Part shown: piece after piece, positions 6,412 to 6,563 of the stretch
Numbering within the stretch: the first letter of the stretch is position 1
Layout of the letters: each line of letters opens with the position of its first letter
Source of the DNA: Acidobacteriaceae bacterium
Lineage (GTDB): Bacteria > Acidobacteriota > Terriglobia > Terriglobales > Acidobacteriaceae
DNA: 6,563 bases
Assembly (NCBI GenBank): GCA_003164255.1
Contig: PLST01000415.1
Coordinates: 7,863-14,425 of the forward strand
Direction of reading: 5' to 3'
Made by a program: the position numbers and the translations under genes
The notes under the pieces: generated by a model
Seen by the model: only the letters and a program-made list of their open reading frames with translations
What the model was told of the DNA's origin: nothing
Database searches by the model: none

Positions 6412-6563
6412 ATGAATGAGATCGTCCGTCTCTTGCAGGCGCATCACAGCAGCCGCAGCTACAAGCCCGACCCAATCCCGGAAGAAACCCTCGAAGCCGT
6501 TATCGAATCCGCGCGCCGTGCTCCAACATCCACCAACAGCCACGAAATATCGCTGGTGGTGGT
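6412..6563 (+). CDS. Nitroreductase-family protein, N-terminal fragment (runs off right edge)
   Basis: The frame is open for 50 codons and part of the next, beginning MNEIVRLLQAHHSSRSYKPD. The N-terminal signature of the FMN-dependent nitroreductase family is clear: a short helix, then HHSSRSY at 11-17 (Arg15 and Ser16 normally contact FMN phosphate), PIPEETLEAVIESARRAPTS at 21-40, Asn42, and a hydrophobic strand ISLVVV at 46-51. The position after Asn42 that is often Gln in this family (SSxNxQ) appears as TSTNSHE. Members are usually 180-250 residues, so about a quarter or less is present. Typical roles are NAD(P)H-dependent reduction of nitro compounds, quinones or flavins. Some family members are enone reductases, including the one in the fatty-acid saturation pathway of Lactobacillus. 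The preceding ene-reductase gene ends 81 bp upstream on the same strand. The family is fairly certain; the subfamily and substrate cannot be decided from this fragment. Confidence 0.83.
   Translation, partial: MNEIVRLLQAHHSSRSYKPDPIPEETLEAVIESARRAPTSTNSHEISLVV

Overview
The window looks like chromosomal DNA of a moderately high-GC, probably Gram-negative soil-type bacterium. The gene set (a bacterial P3A proton ATPase, a short oleate hydratase and an Old Yellow Enzyme) and the AAGGAG-type ribosome sites would suit Acidobacteriota or a proteobacterium. The sequence contains no rRNA or other marker that settles this, so the taxonomic guess is weak. I see no insertion sequence, tRNA, CRISPR array, phage gene or integration site.

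Layout: there are two divergent gene blocks around a 639-bp non-coding region. The left block is on the minus strand, transcribed right to left. It starts with a complete P-type ATPase of the plasma-membrane H+-efflux class (2931 to 559, GTG start). After a 58-bp gap comes the N-terminal half of a D-isomer-specific 2-hydroxyacid dehydrogenase (499 to 1), which runs off the left edge. The right block is on the plus strand: an oleate hydratase (3571-5169), an FMN ene-reductase of the Old Yellow Enzyme family (5275-6330), and the first 50 codons of a nitroreductase-family protein (6412 to the right edge). The gaps in the right block are 105 and 81 bp, so co-transcription is plausible but the genes are not tightly coupled.

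How the genes may work together: the right block is three consecutive flavoenzymes that could act on unsaturated fatty acids or other activated alkenes. Lactic acid bacteria saturate polyunsaturated fatty acids by hydration with an oleate hydratase, followed by oxidation, isomerisation and enone reduction, the last by a nitroreductase-family protein. A hydratase next to an ene-reductase and a nitroreductase is an intriguing parallel. The hydroxy-fatty-acid dehydrogenase and the isomerase steps are not in the window. The hydratase is itself unusual: the Glu of the RGGRE motif, held to activate water in the best-studied homologues, is Met here, and the residues aligned with the carboxylate-binding Thr and Asn are Val and Pro.

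The left block fits membrane energisation or pH homeostasis. The 2932-3570 region presumably holds the divergent promoters, but I could place only weak candidates in it.
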